Source: Clostridium sp. UBA1056
Lineage (GTDB): Bacteria; Bacillota; Clostridia; Clostridiales; Clostridiaceae
Direction of reading: 5' to 3'
DNA length: 15,155 nucleotides
NCBI GenBank assembly: GCA_002316385.1
Contig: DCDL01000022.1
Span: 6,477-21,631, forward strand
Position 1 is the first letter of the stretch, and every line of letters begins with the position of its first letter. The translations under genes were made by a program, and so were the position numbers. Under the pieces are notes generated by a model. That model did not search any database and was not told the origin of the DNA. It saw only the letters and a list, made by a program, of their open reading frames with translations. Shown here piece after piece: positions 8,044-15,080 of this stretch.

Positions 8044-9120
8044 CTACGATAAATCTTTTATAATTTTAGTTTTTAATCCCATAAACTCACTCAGATTATC
8101 TAAATACATAACATCCGACCTTTTTTCCTTAAGTTGCTTGATATTTTCCATCAATGGTTGTAAATCTGTATAAACCGGCCTATTTATATTTTCTACTACA
8201 TGTTGCTCTGTATTAATTAATGTATTTGTAATACTAAATACATCAATTTCTTTATTAAATTCACTTATAATATGTTCATTTAATCCATCAAGAAATTCAC
8301 TATTTGCCATATTAAAAGGAACCGTAGATATAATATAATCAGGCTTTACCGCTAGCCCCATTAGATGAAGATAGAGTCCAAAATTGTTATGCCAAAACTC
8401 ATCCTTACGTAAAAGTCCACCTGGTATATCAAAAAATATGATATCTGGTGATTCACTAATCTCTAAGGCTTGAATAAATCTATTTAAAGAAATGATTCTC
8501 TTTGAAATATCTTTGCTATCTAAAAAATCTAATGGATAATTATATCCATTATTTAAGATACATTCCTTTTTATTTGATATAATTTTTACATTATAACTAC
8601 TATCATTAAAAAAATCTGCTGTTATCATAGATATTAAAGTTGAATCAATAGTTTCAAATAGACCAACAACAAATATTACTATAGCTTTAACGTCCTCATA
8701 ATACTTTGCATTTACTGTATTAAGACTATTTATTATATGCTCTAACTTATGTGCACCTTCTTGGTTTATTTTCTTAATATCATCTTTAAACTCTTCTAAC
8801 TCGTCCAATGAATTTATATTTATGTTTCTATGAGTTGCATATTGAATAATTTTATTCAAATCATTGTTTAGTAACTCATAATTACCAAAGGTTGGAACTA
8901 GTATCTCATCATATTTATTTTGTTGCAATGCCTTGTCCAAATTAACAACATTTTTATTAATTTTTTCACGATTTACGCAATATGATAAATCCTTTCCTAC
9001 AAGAGAAAGTCCTTCAGGCGACGCAAATGTTACATCCATATCTTTCTTGCAAAACAACTTTGCTAATGGATAGGTGTCCACTGTAAAAGGATATATTAAC
9101 TTACTTTTATTTTTCTCCAT
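8044..9120 (-). CDS. Peptide maturation partner protein (TIGR04066-like)
   Basis: A 358-residue cytoplasmic protein with no signal or membrane span. It resembles, from memory, the TIGR04066 peptide maturation system family, which occurs next to CcpM-type radical SAM enzymes: the N-terminal YPF...SPEGLSLVGKDLSYC (10-48) is the part I recognise. Residues 146-171 (IVIFVVGLFETIDSTLIS and following) sit where a P-loop would be in a MinD/CobB-like fold, but the GKS/T lysine is absent. PDIIFFDIPGGLL (225-237) looks like the matching Walker B or PGG region. Biochemical role is unknown. The ATG is preceded by GGAGG, and the gene overlaps the 3' end of the radical SAM gene by 14 nt, implying translational coupling and near-equal amounts. 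The precursor gene follows after about 80 bp. Confidence 0.75.
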   Translation of the reverse strand: MEKNKSKLIYPFTVDTYPLAKLFCKKDMDVTFASPEGLSLVGKDLSYCVNREKINKNVVNLDKALQQNKYDEILVPTFGNYELLNNDLNKIIQYATHRNININSLDELEEFKDDIKKINQEGAHKLEHIINSLNTVNAKYYEDVKAIVIFVVGLFETIDSTLISMITADFFNDSSYNVKIISNKKECILNNGYNYPLDFLDSKDISKRIISLNRFIQALEISESPDIIFFDIPGGLLRKDEFWHNNFGLYLHLMGLAVKPDYIISTVPFNMANSEFLDGLNEHIISEFNKEIDVFSITNTLINTEQHVVENINRPVYTDLQPLMENIKQLKEKRSDVMYLDNLSEFMGLKTKIIKDLS

Positions 9121-10531
9121 GTTTTACCTCCATATAATCATTATTAAATCTAATGTACTCTATCAAATAATCATGAAATGAGGCCTTACAATCTCTACAC
9201 TCGTTTATCATATTTGAAGTCTTATTAAGTAGTTTTTTTTCATAGCGTTTAACACAAATATTACAATACCTTATAGCAAAACATTCTAAACAATTATTCC
9301 CACCATTTTTCCCTATATTTAACATGTGATTTGTTTTTTCTTTACTTAATCCATTATCTACATTTCCTATTATATTAATTTGACATTCTTCGCTTACTCT
9401 TTCACAAGGATAAAAATTTCCATGGACATCCACCATTAATCTAGTATTACCTGGTATACATTGCCCTGAAGGACACGAAGTTTCCCCTAATCCACTACTA
9501 GGGTATAACCCATTAACTAATTCTTCTATAGATTTTAAAAACAAAGATCCATAAAAACTCATATTAATAAAAGGCTTTTTAGGATTATTTCCAGAAAACA
9601 AATACTCCATATAATCTTTTTTTCTTGAAGCATATTGTTCAAGGAATTCTTTAGAAATTGTATTTTTAGTTGTTTTATATCCATCATCTAACATTGAAGT
9701 TGATACCATTATTTTACTTAAGGCTTCATATTGTTCAAACAAATTTTCATATACATCAAGTCCATATTTAGGATCTATAACCATATTTATTAAAGTCGAT
9801 TTAAAAAGTTTAGGTAGGTTTTTATATATGAAATTTATTTTATCTATAACATTAGAAAATACACTATTTGAAGATCCAGCATATTTTCTATTCATATCAT
9901 TAATTTCCTGAGGACCATCCATACTAAATACTAAACTAAAATTATTTTCTTCAAGAAATTTTAGCATTTCATTATCCAATAATGTACCATTTGTAGTTAT
10001 AGTATATTCAACCTTCTTTCCATAGAAAATACTCTTAGAATAATTAACAATCTCTTTCAATATTTTTATTTCTAAAATAGGTTCCCCTCCATAAAATCCA
10101 ATTGTTACATATTCACTATCTACAGAATGCTCTTTTAAAAATGAAATTGCTTTTTGGGCTGTTGATATGTCTATTGATTTATTGCTATGAGTTCTATTAG
10201 TTCCATCATTTGAAGTATATGGACAATAAGAACACCTAAGATTGCAATTTTGAGTTAATTGTATTGTTAGTAATGATAAATTTCTAGAAATTAATGTGTC
10301 TAAAGAATTTGTAGTAGGATGTTCAATACTTTTAGCCCTATGCTCTGATAAATAACCCTTTTCTTTTAGTTGTAAAAGTTCATCATTTAGTTTAATTGCA
10401 TTAGAATCATTATTCTTAATGCCCTCGAGTATTTTAAAAGATTCATTTGAAATTTTAATAATCTCATTTCTATTAACATCATAGAAATAAGATTCATTAT
10501 CTACTAAAAAAATATGAATAAATGGATCCAT
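9107..10531 (-). CDS. ccpM: Radical SAM/SPASM peptide maturase, CcpM-like
   Basis: A 474-residue cytoplasmic enzyme expected to modify the Cys-rich precursor. The N-terminal ~65 residues (FIHIFLVDNESYFYDVNRN...) resemble the PqqD-like leader-binding region of maturases for Cys-rich clostridial peptides. The radical SAM core has C96-x3-C100-x2-C103 (TQNCNLRCSYCPY) for the first 4Fe-4S cluster and GGEP at 148-151 for SAM binding. The C-terminal SPASM region carries Cys at 353, 358, 376, 383, 414, 417, 423, 426, 445 and 448, including G-NFYP-C (371-376) and CxxCx5CxxC (414-426), enough for two auxiliary clusters. Start ATG has TAGGAGG upstream. It is the first gene of the operon and overlaps the partner gene. 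Family precedent favours Cys thioether formation; the exact bond type is not determinable here. The name CcpM is the family label as I recall it. Confidence 0.88.
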   Translation of the reverse strand: MDPFIHIFLVDNESYFYDVNRNEIIKISNESFKILEGIKNNDSNAIKLNDELLQLKEKGYLSEHRAKSIEHPTTNSLDTLISRNLSLLTIQLTQNCNLRCSYCPYTSNDGTNRTHSNKSIDISTAQKAISFLKEHSVDSEYVTIGFYGGEPILEIKILKEIVNYSKSIFYGKKVEYTITTNGTLLDNEMLKFLEENNFSLVFSMDGPQEINDMNRKYAGSSNSVFSNVIDKINFIYKNLPKLFKSTLINMVIDPKYGLDVYENLFEQYEALSKIMVSTSMLDDGYKTTKNTISKEFLEQYASRKKDYMEYLFSGNNPKKPFINMSFYGSLFLKSIEELVNGLYPSSGLGETSCPSGQCIPGNTRLMVDVHGNFYPCERVSEECQINIIGNVDNGLSKEKTNHMLNIGKNGGNNCLECFAIRYCNICVKRYEKKLLNKTSNMINECRDCKASFHDYLIEYIRFNNDYMEVKHGEK

Positions 10532-10608
10532 CTTTTTCCTCCTATTAAATCAAATAAAATTTAAATTATTTCTTCTGTATTCTCAATAATTTTAAGGATG
10601 CACTAAAT

Positions 10609-10645
10609 GTTATAATTTTATTTATTTGTATTTTATTGTTATAAT
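10609..10645. repeat. Short direct repeat in the operon leader
   Basis: TGTTATAAT occurs at 10609-10617 and 10637-10645, each followed within about 20 nt by TTTGTATT. The two copies are 28 bp apart in the AT-rich leader upstream of the radical SAM gene. They could be a regulator-binding pair, but the low complexity of the region makes chance similarity quite possible. Confidence 0.25.
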
Positions 10646-10704
10646 GCATTTGTATTGATGTTAACATATAGTGTACTAAAAGTAAAATATTTCTTTACTA
10701 CTTT

Positions 10705-10735
10705 TTTATACAATTAAACGAATACTTAATGTCAT
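10705..10735 (-). promoter_or_regulatory. Candidate promoter of the peptide operon
   Basis: On the minus strand ATGACA (10730-10735) and TATAAA (10705-10710) each match the sigma-A hexamers at 5 of 6 positions, with a 19-bp spacer that is longer than ideal. Transcription would start near 10698 and leave a leader of about 165 nt. Tentative: several other weak hexamer pairs exist in this AT-rich stretch. Confidence 0.35.
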
Positions 10736-10770
10736 ATTTAAAGTTACTTTTCAAGTTATTATAAGTATTC
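10720..10770. promoter_or_regulatory. 9-bp inverted repeat overlapping the candidate promoter
   Basis: GAATACTTA (10720-10728) and TAAGTATTC (10762-10770) are perfect reverse complements separated by 33 bp, with a smaller ACTT/AAGT pair inside. One arm falls between the candidate -35 and -10 and the other upstream of the -35, a layout suited to an operator. No regulator gene is present in the window. Confidence 0.35.
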
Positions 10771-10780
10771 TGAAATAAGT

Positions 10781-10836
10781 AAAGAAAGTAGCTATAAAAC
10801 TTCTAAATCATATAGAAATTTGTAACTACTTTCTTT
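10781..10836. terminator. Hairpin repeat copy A (likely bidirectional terminator)
   Basis: Left arm 10781-10805 (AAAGAAAGTAGCTATAAAAC...) pairs with 10813-10836 over about 24 bp with a few G-U pairs and a 7-nt loop. T-rich tracts follow on both strands. It is closely similar to copy B at 11471-11525. Confidence 0.6.
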
Positions 10837-10884
10837 TTTGTATAATTTAAATTAAACATATATCTTATATGAATATATTTTAAA

Positions 10885-10947
10885 AGTGTGATTTATTCTA
10901 ACTCTACTTTTGAGTATCATCTTCATTTAATTATGAAGAATCACACT
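10885..10947 (-). terminator. Stem-loop after the LSm-like gene
   Basis: AGTGTGATT (10885-10893) and AATCACACT (10939-10947) are perfect 9-bp arms. The upstream arm on the minus strand abuts a second small hairpin, CTTCAT/ATGAAG (10921-10926/10933-10938). On the minus strand the outer stem is followed by TTTTAAAA. It begins about 44 nt after the stop codon of the LSm-like gene, so it probably ends that transcript, with copy A hairpin as backup. Confidence 0.5.
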
Positions 10948-10990
10948 AGCTGTTCATCTGTTCATTAAGTATTTCTCACTAATAAGGATT

Positions 10991-11308
10991 TTAGAATGGA
11001 AATGGAGTAAAAAATAAGAATAATCTAGCTAAGTCTCTAAATGGAAAATGTCTACGTCTAAAACGTCTGAATCTTCTTCTACGACGACCAAATTGTTGTC
11101 GTTGTTGACCAAATTGATCTTCACCATCTTCCTCCATTACGTCCTCACCCATCAACATGGTAACACGCTCCGGATCTACACTTTCAATAATTCCATCCAT
11201 CATAGTTCCATCTCTCATTACTAACATAACGTGACAGTACATATACTTTCTACATTCCTCATGTAACGATTGAGAATCTCTGTTATAATCGTGTATTTCT
11301 AGGCTCAT
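10991..11308 (-). CDS. Small LSm-like protein with Arg-rich aromatic tail
   Basis: A 105-residue protein. Residues about 19-56 (CRKYMYCHVMLVMRDGTMMDGIIESVDPERVTML) fit an Sm/LSm-type strand pattern: a short beta strand, MRDGTMMDG resembling the Sm1 D-G turn, then ESVDPERV. An acidic linker follows (EDVMEEDGED), then an extremely basic run with 14 Arg between residues 70 and 91, and a hydrophobic, Phe/Pro-rich end (LARLFLFFTPFPF). The tail could bind RNA or lie on a membrane. Similar small proteins of unknown function are, as I recall, widespread in spore-forming Firmicutes. The start is set by AAAGGAGATGATT 10 nt before the ATG. It is transcribed alone, between two copies of a hairpin repeat. 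Function is not established. Confidence 0.8.
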   Translation of the reverse strand: MSLEIHDYNRDSQSLHEECRKYMYCHVMLVMRDGTMMDGIIESVDPERVTMLMGEDVMEEDGEDQFGQQRQQFGRRRRRFRRFRRRHFPFRDLARLFLFFTPFPF

Positions 11309-11470
11309 TTTTAATCATCTCCTTTACAATACCATAGTATTTATATTTAAGGAAATCGTACCATGTTTATAAAAAAACTTTATAAAAAAATTCGACATTT
11401 TATCCTTTGATGTAATTTAAAGAATAATTTCGAAGCCACTTTTATAATATCTTCTCTATATCAGAAAACT

Positions 11471-11525
11471 AAAAAAGTAGCTATAAAATTCTAATTTACA
11501 TAGAAAATTTATAACTACTCTTTTT
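11471..11525 (-). terminator. Hairpin repeat copy B (terminator downstream of guaA)
   Basis: Left arm 11471-11493 (AAAAAAGTAGCTATAAAATT...) pairs with 11501-11525 over about 22 bp around a 7-nt loop. On the minus strand the stem runs into TTTTTTAG, as expected of an intrinsic terminator. It lies about 150 nt after the guaA stop. Sequence and loop position are about 80% like copy A. Confidence 0.65.
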
Positions 11526-11596
11526 ATACTTAAAATTTCTTTGGGTGTGATTTATTTAAACATATAACATGTATAAATACATTTTGGTTTGGGTGA

Positions 11597-11628
11597 TATT
11601 ACTCTACCCAGCAATTGATAGAGTAATA
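11597..11628 (-). terminator. Hairpin just downstream of guaA
   Basis: TATTACTCTA (11597-11606) pairs perfectly with TAGAGTAATA (11619-11628) around a 12-nt loop, 48 nt past the guaA stop. No T-run follows on the minus strand, so it is more likely a 3'-end-protecting structure than a complete terminator. Confidence 0.45.
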
Positions 11629-11676
11629 CCTGAGTCTATTAGAATATATTTATAGAATTTATCTGTGGAATAAATT

Positions 11677-13206
11677 TTACTCCCATTCTATAGTTGAAGG
11701 TGGTTTTGAAGTTATATCATAGACAATTCTGTTTACTCCATTAACTTCATTAACAATCCTCCTAGATACCTTATCTAGTACATCATAAGGGATTCTTGCC
11801 CAGTCTGATGTCATTCCATCAGAGGAAGTAACTCCTCTTAATGCTATTGTGTGGCTATAGGTTCTTTCATCACCCATAACTCCTACTGATCTTATATTTG
11901 GTAAGCAAGCGAAGTATTGCCAGATTTCACTTTCAAGACCTACATTAGCAATCTCTTCTCTAAATATAGCATCTGCTTCTCTTACTATGTGTAGCTTCTC
12001 TTCTGTAACTTCACCAAGTACTCTTATTGCAAGCCCTGGCCCTGGGAATGGCTGTCTCCATACTAAGTGATGTGGAATTCCAATTTCCTCTCCTACAGCT
12101 CTTACTTCATCTTTAAATAACTCTCTTAATGGCTCTATTAGTTCAAATTCTATGTCCTCTGGAAGTCCTCCTACATTGTGGTGACTCTTAATTGTAGCAG
12201 AAGAATTAGTTCCACTCTCTACAACGTCAGCATAAATAGTTCCTTGAACTAAGAAATCCATTTTACCAAGTTTATTTGATTCTTCTTCAAAAACTCTAAT
12301 GAATTCTTCTCCAATAATTTTTCTTTTTCTCTCTGGATCTGAAACTCCTTTAAGTTTTCCAAGGAATCTTTCTTGAGCATTTACTCTTATTAGGTTCATA
12401 TCAAAACCTTCTCTAAAGATTTTCTCAACTTGGTCTCCCTCATCTTTTCTAAGTAGACCATGATCTACAAATACACAAGTTAGGTTTTTACCTATTGCTC
12501 TATGAACAAGTACTGCTGCAACAGATGAATCAACTCCACCTGATAATGCACAAAGTACTTTTCTATCTCCAACTAATTTTTTAATTTCTGCAATTTTTTC
12601 TTCTGCAAAGGCAGACATAGACCAGTCTCCTCTAACTTCACATACATTGTATAGGAAGTTTTTAAGCATTTCTGTCCCAAATAAAGTATGCTGAACTTCT
12701 GGATGGAATTGAACTCCATAAAGTTTTCTTTCTTCATTTGCCATTGCAGCTATAGGACATTCATCTGTATAACCTATAATTTCAAATCCTTGTGGTGCGC
12801 TTTCTATAAAGTCAGTGTGACTCATCCAGCATTGTTTATCTTTAATTCCATCAAATAATTTATTATCTATTTTTAAGTTAACATCTGTTTTTCCATATTC
12901 TCTAACAGTAGCAGTTTTAACAACTCCACCTAAAACATGAGACATAAGCTGTGCACCATAGCATATTCCAAGGATAGGAATATTTAATGCAAATAATTCC
13001 TTATCTACTCTTGGAGCACCTTCTCCGTATACACTGTTAGGTCCGCCAGTAAATATTATTCCCTTTGGATTTAATGCTTTTATTTTTTCAACGGAAGTAC
13101 TGTATGGAATTATTTCACAATACACTCCATGCTCTCTTACTCTTCTTGCTATTAATTGATTATATTGACCACCAAAGTCAACAACTAATACTAATTCTTT
13201 ATCCAT
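11677..13206 (-). CDS. guaA: GMP synthetase (glutamine-hydrolysing)
   Basis: A 509-residue full-length enzyme converting XMP, ATP and glutamine to GMP in the cytoplasm, the last step of de novo GMP synthesis. The N-terminal class-I glutamine amidotransferase domain (about 1-190) has the nucleophile Cys82 in GICYGAQ and the His168/Glu170 pair in QFHPE. The ATP-pyrophosphatase domain has the PP-loop SGGVDS (222-227). The C-terminal dimerisation/XMP-binding part includes RQPFPGPGLAIRV and ends DITSKPPSTIEWE, as in intact homologues. ATG follows GGAGGG by 8 nt. It lies 23 bp after guaB and is expected on the same riboswitch-controlled transcript. Confidence 0.98.
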   Translation of the reverse strand: MDKELVLVVDFGGQYNQLIARRVREHGVYCEIIPYSTSVEKIKALNPKGIIFTGGPNSVYGEGAPRVDKELFALNIPILGICYGAQLMSHVLGGVVKTATVREYGKTDVNLKIDNKLFDGIKDKQCWMSHTDFIESAPQGFEIIGYTDECPIAAMANEERKLYGVQFHPEVQHTLFGTEMLKNFLYNVCEVRGDWSMSAFAEEKIAEIKKLVGDRKVLCALSGGVDSSVAAVLVHRAIGKNLTCVFVDHGLLRKDEGDQVEKIFREGFDMNLIRVNAQERFLGKLKGVSDPERKRKIIGEEFIRVFEEESNKLGKMDFLVQGTIYADVVESGTNSSATIKSHHNVGGLPEDIEFELIEPLRELFKDEVRAVGEEIGIPHHLVWRQPFPGPGLAIRVLGEVTEEKLHIVREADAIFREEIANVGLESEIWQYFACLPNIRSVGVMGDERTYSHTIALRGVTSSDGMTSDWARIPYDVLDKVSRRIVNEVNGVNRIVYDITSKPPSTIEWE

Positions 13207-13229
13207 AAATTAAGCCCTCCATTTTTAGA

Positions 13230-14684
13230 TTATTGATTTACACTATAGTTTGGAGCTTCCTTAGTAATTACTATATCATGTGGATGACTTTCTCTAAATC
13301 CAGCTGAAGTTTGAACTACGAAGTTTGCAGTTTCATATAAATCTTTTAGTGTAGATGATCCTAAGTATCCCATTCCTGAACGAATACCACCAATTAATTG
13401 GTATATAGTATCTACTACACTACCCTTAAATGGAAGTCTACCTTCAACACCTTCTGGTACTAATTTCTTATTATCTTCTTGGAAGTATCTATCCTTACTT
13501 CCGTTTGCCATAGCTCCTAAAGAACCCATTCCTCTATATACTTTGTAGCTTCTACCCTGATATATTTCTATTTCACCAGGTGCTTCAGCACAACCTGCAA
13601 ACATTGAACCCATCATACAAATCTTAGCTCCAGCTGCTAATGCTTTAACGATATCTCCTGAATATTTTAATCCTCCATCAGCTATAACTGGTACACCTGA
13701 CTTTTCAGCTTCTTCAACACAGTCCATAACTGCTGTAAGTTGAGGAACTCCAACGCCTGCAACTACTCTTGTAGTACAGATAGATCCAGGTCCTATACCA
13801 ACTTTAATACAATCTGCTCCAGCATCTATTAAGGCTCTTGTTCCTTCTGCTGTTGCAACGTTACCTGCTATAACTTGAAGTTCAGGATATTTTTCTTTAA
13901 CTTGTCTTACTGCATCTATAACTCCCATTGAGTGTCCATGAGCAGTATCTATTGTTATGACATCTACATGAGCTTTAACTAAAGCATCAACTCTTATCAT
14001 CATATCCTTTGTAACTCCAACTGCTGCTCCACAAAGTAATCTTCCTGAAGCATCCTTTGCAGCATTAGGGAATTTAACTGCTTTTTCTATATCTTTTATT
14101 GTAATTAATCCTTTAAGGTTAAAATCTTTATCTACTAATGGTAATTTCTCTATTTTATGTTTTGCAAGTATTGCCTTAGCTTCTTCAATACTTGTTCCTT
14201 CTTTTGCAGTAACTAGATTTTCACTAGTCATTACTTCACTTACTTTTTTACTATAATCAGTTTCAAATACGATGTCTCTATTAGTAATAATACCAACAAG
14301 TTTACCATTTTCAGTTACTGGTACACCTGATATTCTATATCTTGACATTATATTTAATGCATCTTGTATAACATTATTTTTTCCTATGGAGAATGGATTT
14401 ACAATTACTCCATTTTCTTGTCTTTTAACTGTATCAACTTCGCTTGCTTGAGCTTCGATGGACATGTTCTTATGTATGATTCCAATTCCACCTTCACGAG
14501 CCATAGCTATTGCCATCTTACTCTCAGTTACTGTATCCATTCCAGCGCTTATAAGTGGTAAATTAAGCTTTATTGTTTTAGTTAAGTTTGTCTTAAAGCT
14601 AACATCCTTTGGTAAAACTTCAGATTTATTTGGAACTAGTAACACGTCGTCAAAAGTGTAACCTTGTTTTAATATCCTTGCCAT
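13230..14684 (-). CDS. guaB: IMP dehydrogenase
   Basis: A 484-residue full-length enzyme oxidising IMP to XMP with NAD, the committed step to guanine nucleotides. A TIM-barrel catalytic domain is split by a pair of CBS domains at about 92-205. The catalytic Cys303 sits in GPGSICTTR, preceded by the IMP-binding GNVAT and followed by ADGG (335-338) and GSLGAM (386-391). The mobile flap carries the Arg398-Tyr399 pair in SKDRYFQ. The ATG is preceded by GAAGGAGAGG. It is the first gene of the guaBA operon, with a leader of about 360 nt that contains the guanine riboswitch. guaA follows after 23 bp. Confidence 0.98.
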   Translation of the reverse strand: MARILKQGYTFDDVLLVPNKSEVLPKDVSFKTNLTKTIKLNLPLISAGMDTVTESKMAIAMAREGGIGIIHKNMSIEAQASEVDTVKRQENGVIVNPFSIGKNNVIQDALNIMSRYRISGVPVTENGKLVGIITNRDIVFETDYSKKVSEVMTSENLVTAKEGTSIEEAKAILAKHKIEKLPLVDKDFNLKGLITIKDIEKAVKFPNAAKDASGRLLCGAAVGVTKDMMIRVDALVKAHVDVITIDTAHGHSMGVIDAVRQVKEKYPELQVIAGNVATAEGTRALIDAGADCIKVGIGPGSICTTRVVAGVGVPQLTAVMDCVEEAEKSGVPVIADGGLKYSGDIVKALAAGAKICMMGSMFAGCAEAPGEIEIYQGRSYKVYRGMGSLGAMANGSKDRYFQEDNKKLVPEGVEGRLPFKGSVVDTIYQLIGGIRSGMGYLGSSTLKDLYETANFVVQTSAGFRESHPHDIVITKEAPNYSVNQ

Positions 14685-14830
14685 AATTTAAATCCTCTCC
14701 TTCTATATTTATTTTCTTTATAATGAATCTTAATTATACTTATATTCTCAAATCAATTGAAATTATTCCAATAACCTCTCTATAATGTTTTTACTTATCT
14801 CCTCAATCTTATAAAGATTAAATTTCAAAT

Positions 14831-14917
14831 AAAAAAACATGCTTATTTTACTATCTAACTATAATATAAACCCTATGAGAATTTATATTACATAAATACA
14901 AGTAAAATTAAGCATGT
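14831..14917 (-). terminator. Riboswitch-controlled intrinsic terminator
   Basis: On the minus strand ACATGCTTAATTTTACT (14901-14917) pairs with AGTAAAATAAGCATGT (14837-14852) with one bulged base, followed at once by seven T (14831-14837). The 5' arm can instead pair with the stretch 14941-14956 that begins inside the 3' strand of aptamer helix P1, so terminator and antiterminator exclude each other. Guanine binding should therefore favour termination before guaB. Confidence 0.85.
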
Positions 14918-14953
14918 CCATAAATTCAACGAAATACGAAACACGTTCATTTT

Positions 14954-15018
14954 ACTCATAGTCAGAAATTCTTGGTTTCCGGTAGAAACTCCTTGCCATA
15001 TTCAAGGGATATATGAGT
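14954..15018 (-). ncRNA. Guanine riboswitch (purine aptamer) of guaBA
   Basis: A 65-nt purine aptamer read on the minus strand. P1 is ACTCATA/TATGAGT (15012-15018 with 14954-14960). P2 is CCTTG/CAAGG with loop AATATGG (14991-15007). J2/3 is AGTTTCTACC (14981-14990). P3 is GGAAA/TTTCT with the 7-nt loop CCAAGAA (14964-14980). The loop-loop pairs GG (L2) with CC (L3) are kept. J3/1 reads GACTAT; the C at 14961 corresponds to position 74 of the B. subtilis xpt aptamer and specifies guanine rather than adenine. Expected mode is transcriptional OFF. Confidence 0.93.
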
Positions 15019-15051
15019 TTTCTATTCATAATTTACTAATTGATTAAACCT

Positions 15052-15080
15052 ATTTTATTTAAAATAAGCATTTTTGTCAA
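15052..15080 (-). promoter_or_regulatory. Sigma-A promoter of guaBA
   Basis: On the minus strand a consensus TTGACA (15075-15080) is separated by exactly 17 bp from TAAAAT (15052-15057, 5 of 6). The predicted start near 15045 lies about 27 nt before the aptamer, as expected for a riboswitch leader. Confidence 0.82.

Larger units (their letters stand above)
10532..10990. other. Gene-free regulatory stretch between LSm-like gene and peptide operon
   Basis: No coding region is supported here. From right to left it holds the stem-loop at 10885-10947, hairpin copy A at 10781-10836, the inverted repeat and candidate promoter at 10705-10770, and a direct repeat at 10609-10645. Short frames present are fewer than about 25 codons and lack ribosome binding sites. 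Confidence 0.6.
11309..11676. other. Gene-free stretch between guaA and the LSm-like gene
   Basis: It contains the guaA-proximal hairpin (11597-11628), hairpin copy B (11471-11525) and an A/T-rich upstream region for the LSm-like gene in which no promoter hexamer pair stands out. No coding frame is supported. Confidence 0.6.

Noticed and set aside
7922..8173. 83-codon plus-strand frame
   Set aside because: It runs antisense across the precursor start and the end of the partner gene, with no ribosome binding site.
10849..10917. Minus-strand 22-codon frame starting ATGATACTCAAAAG as a second precursor
   Set aside because: It has no Cys or maturase-substrate features, no clear ribosome binding site, and overlaps the stem-loop after the LSm-like gene.
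10781..11525. Repeated hairpins as a CRISPR array
   Set aside because: There are only two imperfect copies 690 bp apart with a gene between them, and no cas genes or regular spacers.
14364..14661. Two overlapping plus-strand frames opposite guaB
   Set aside because: Both are antisense shadows of the intact IMP dehydrogenase gene.
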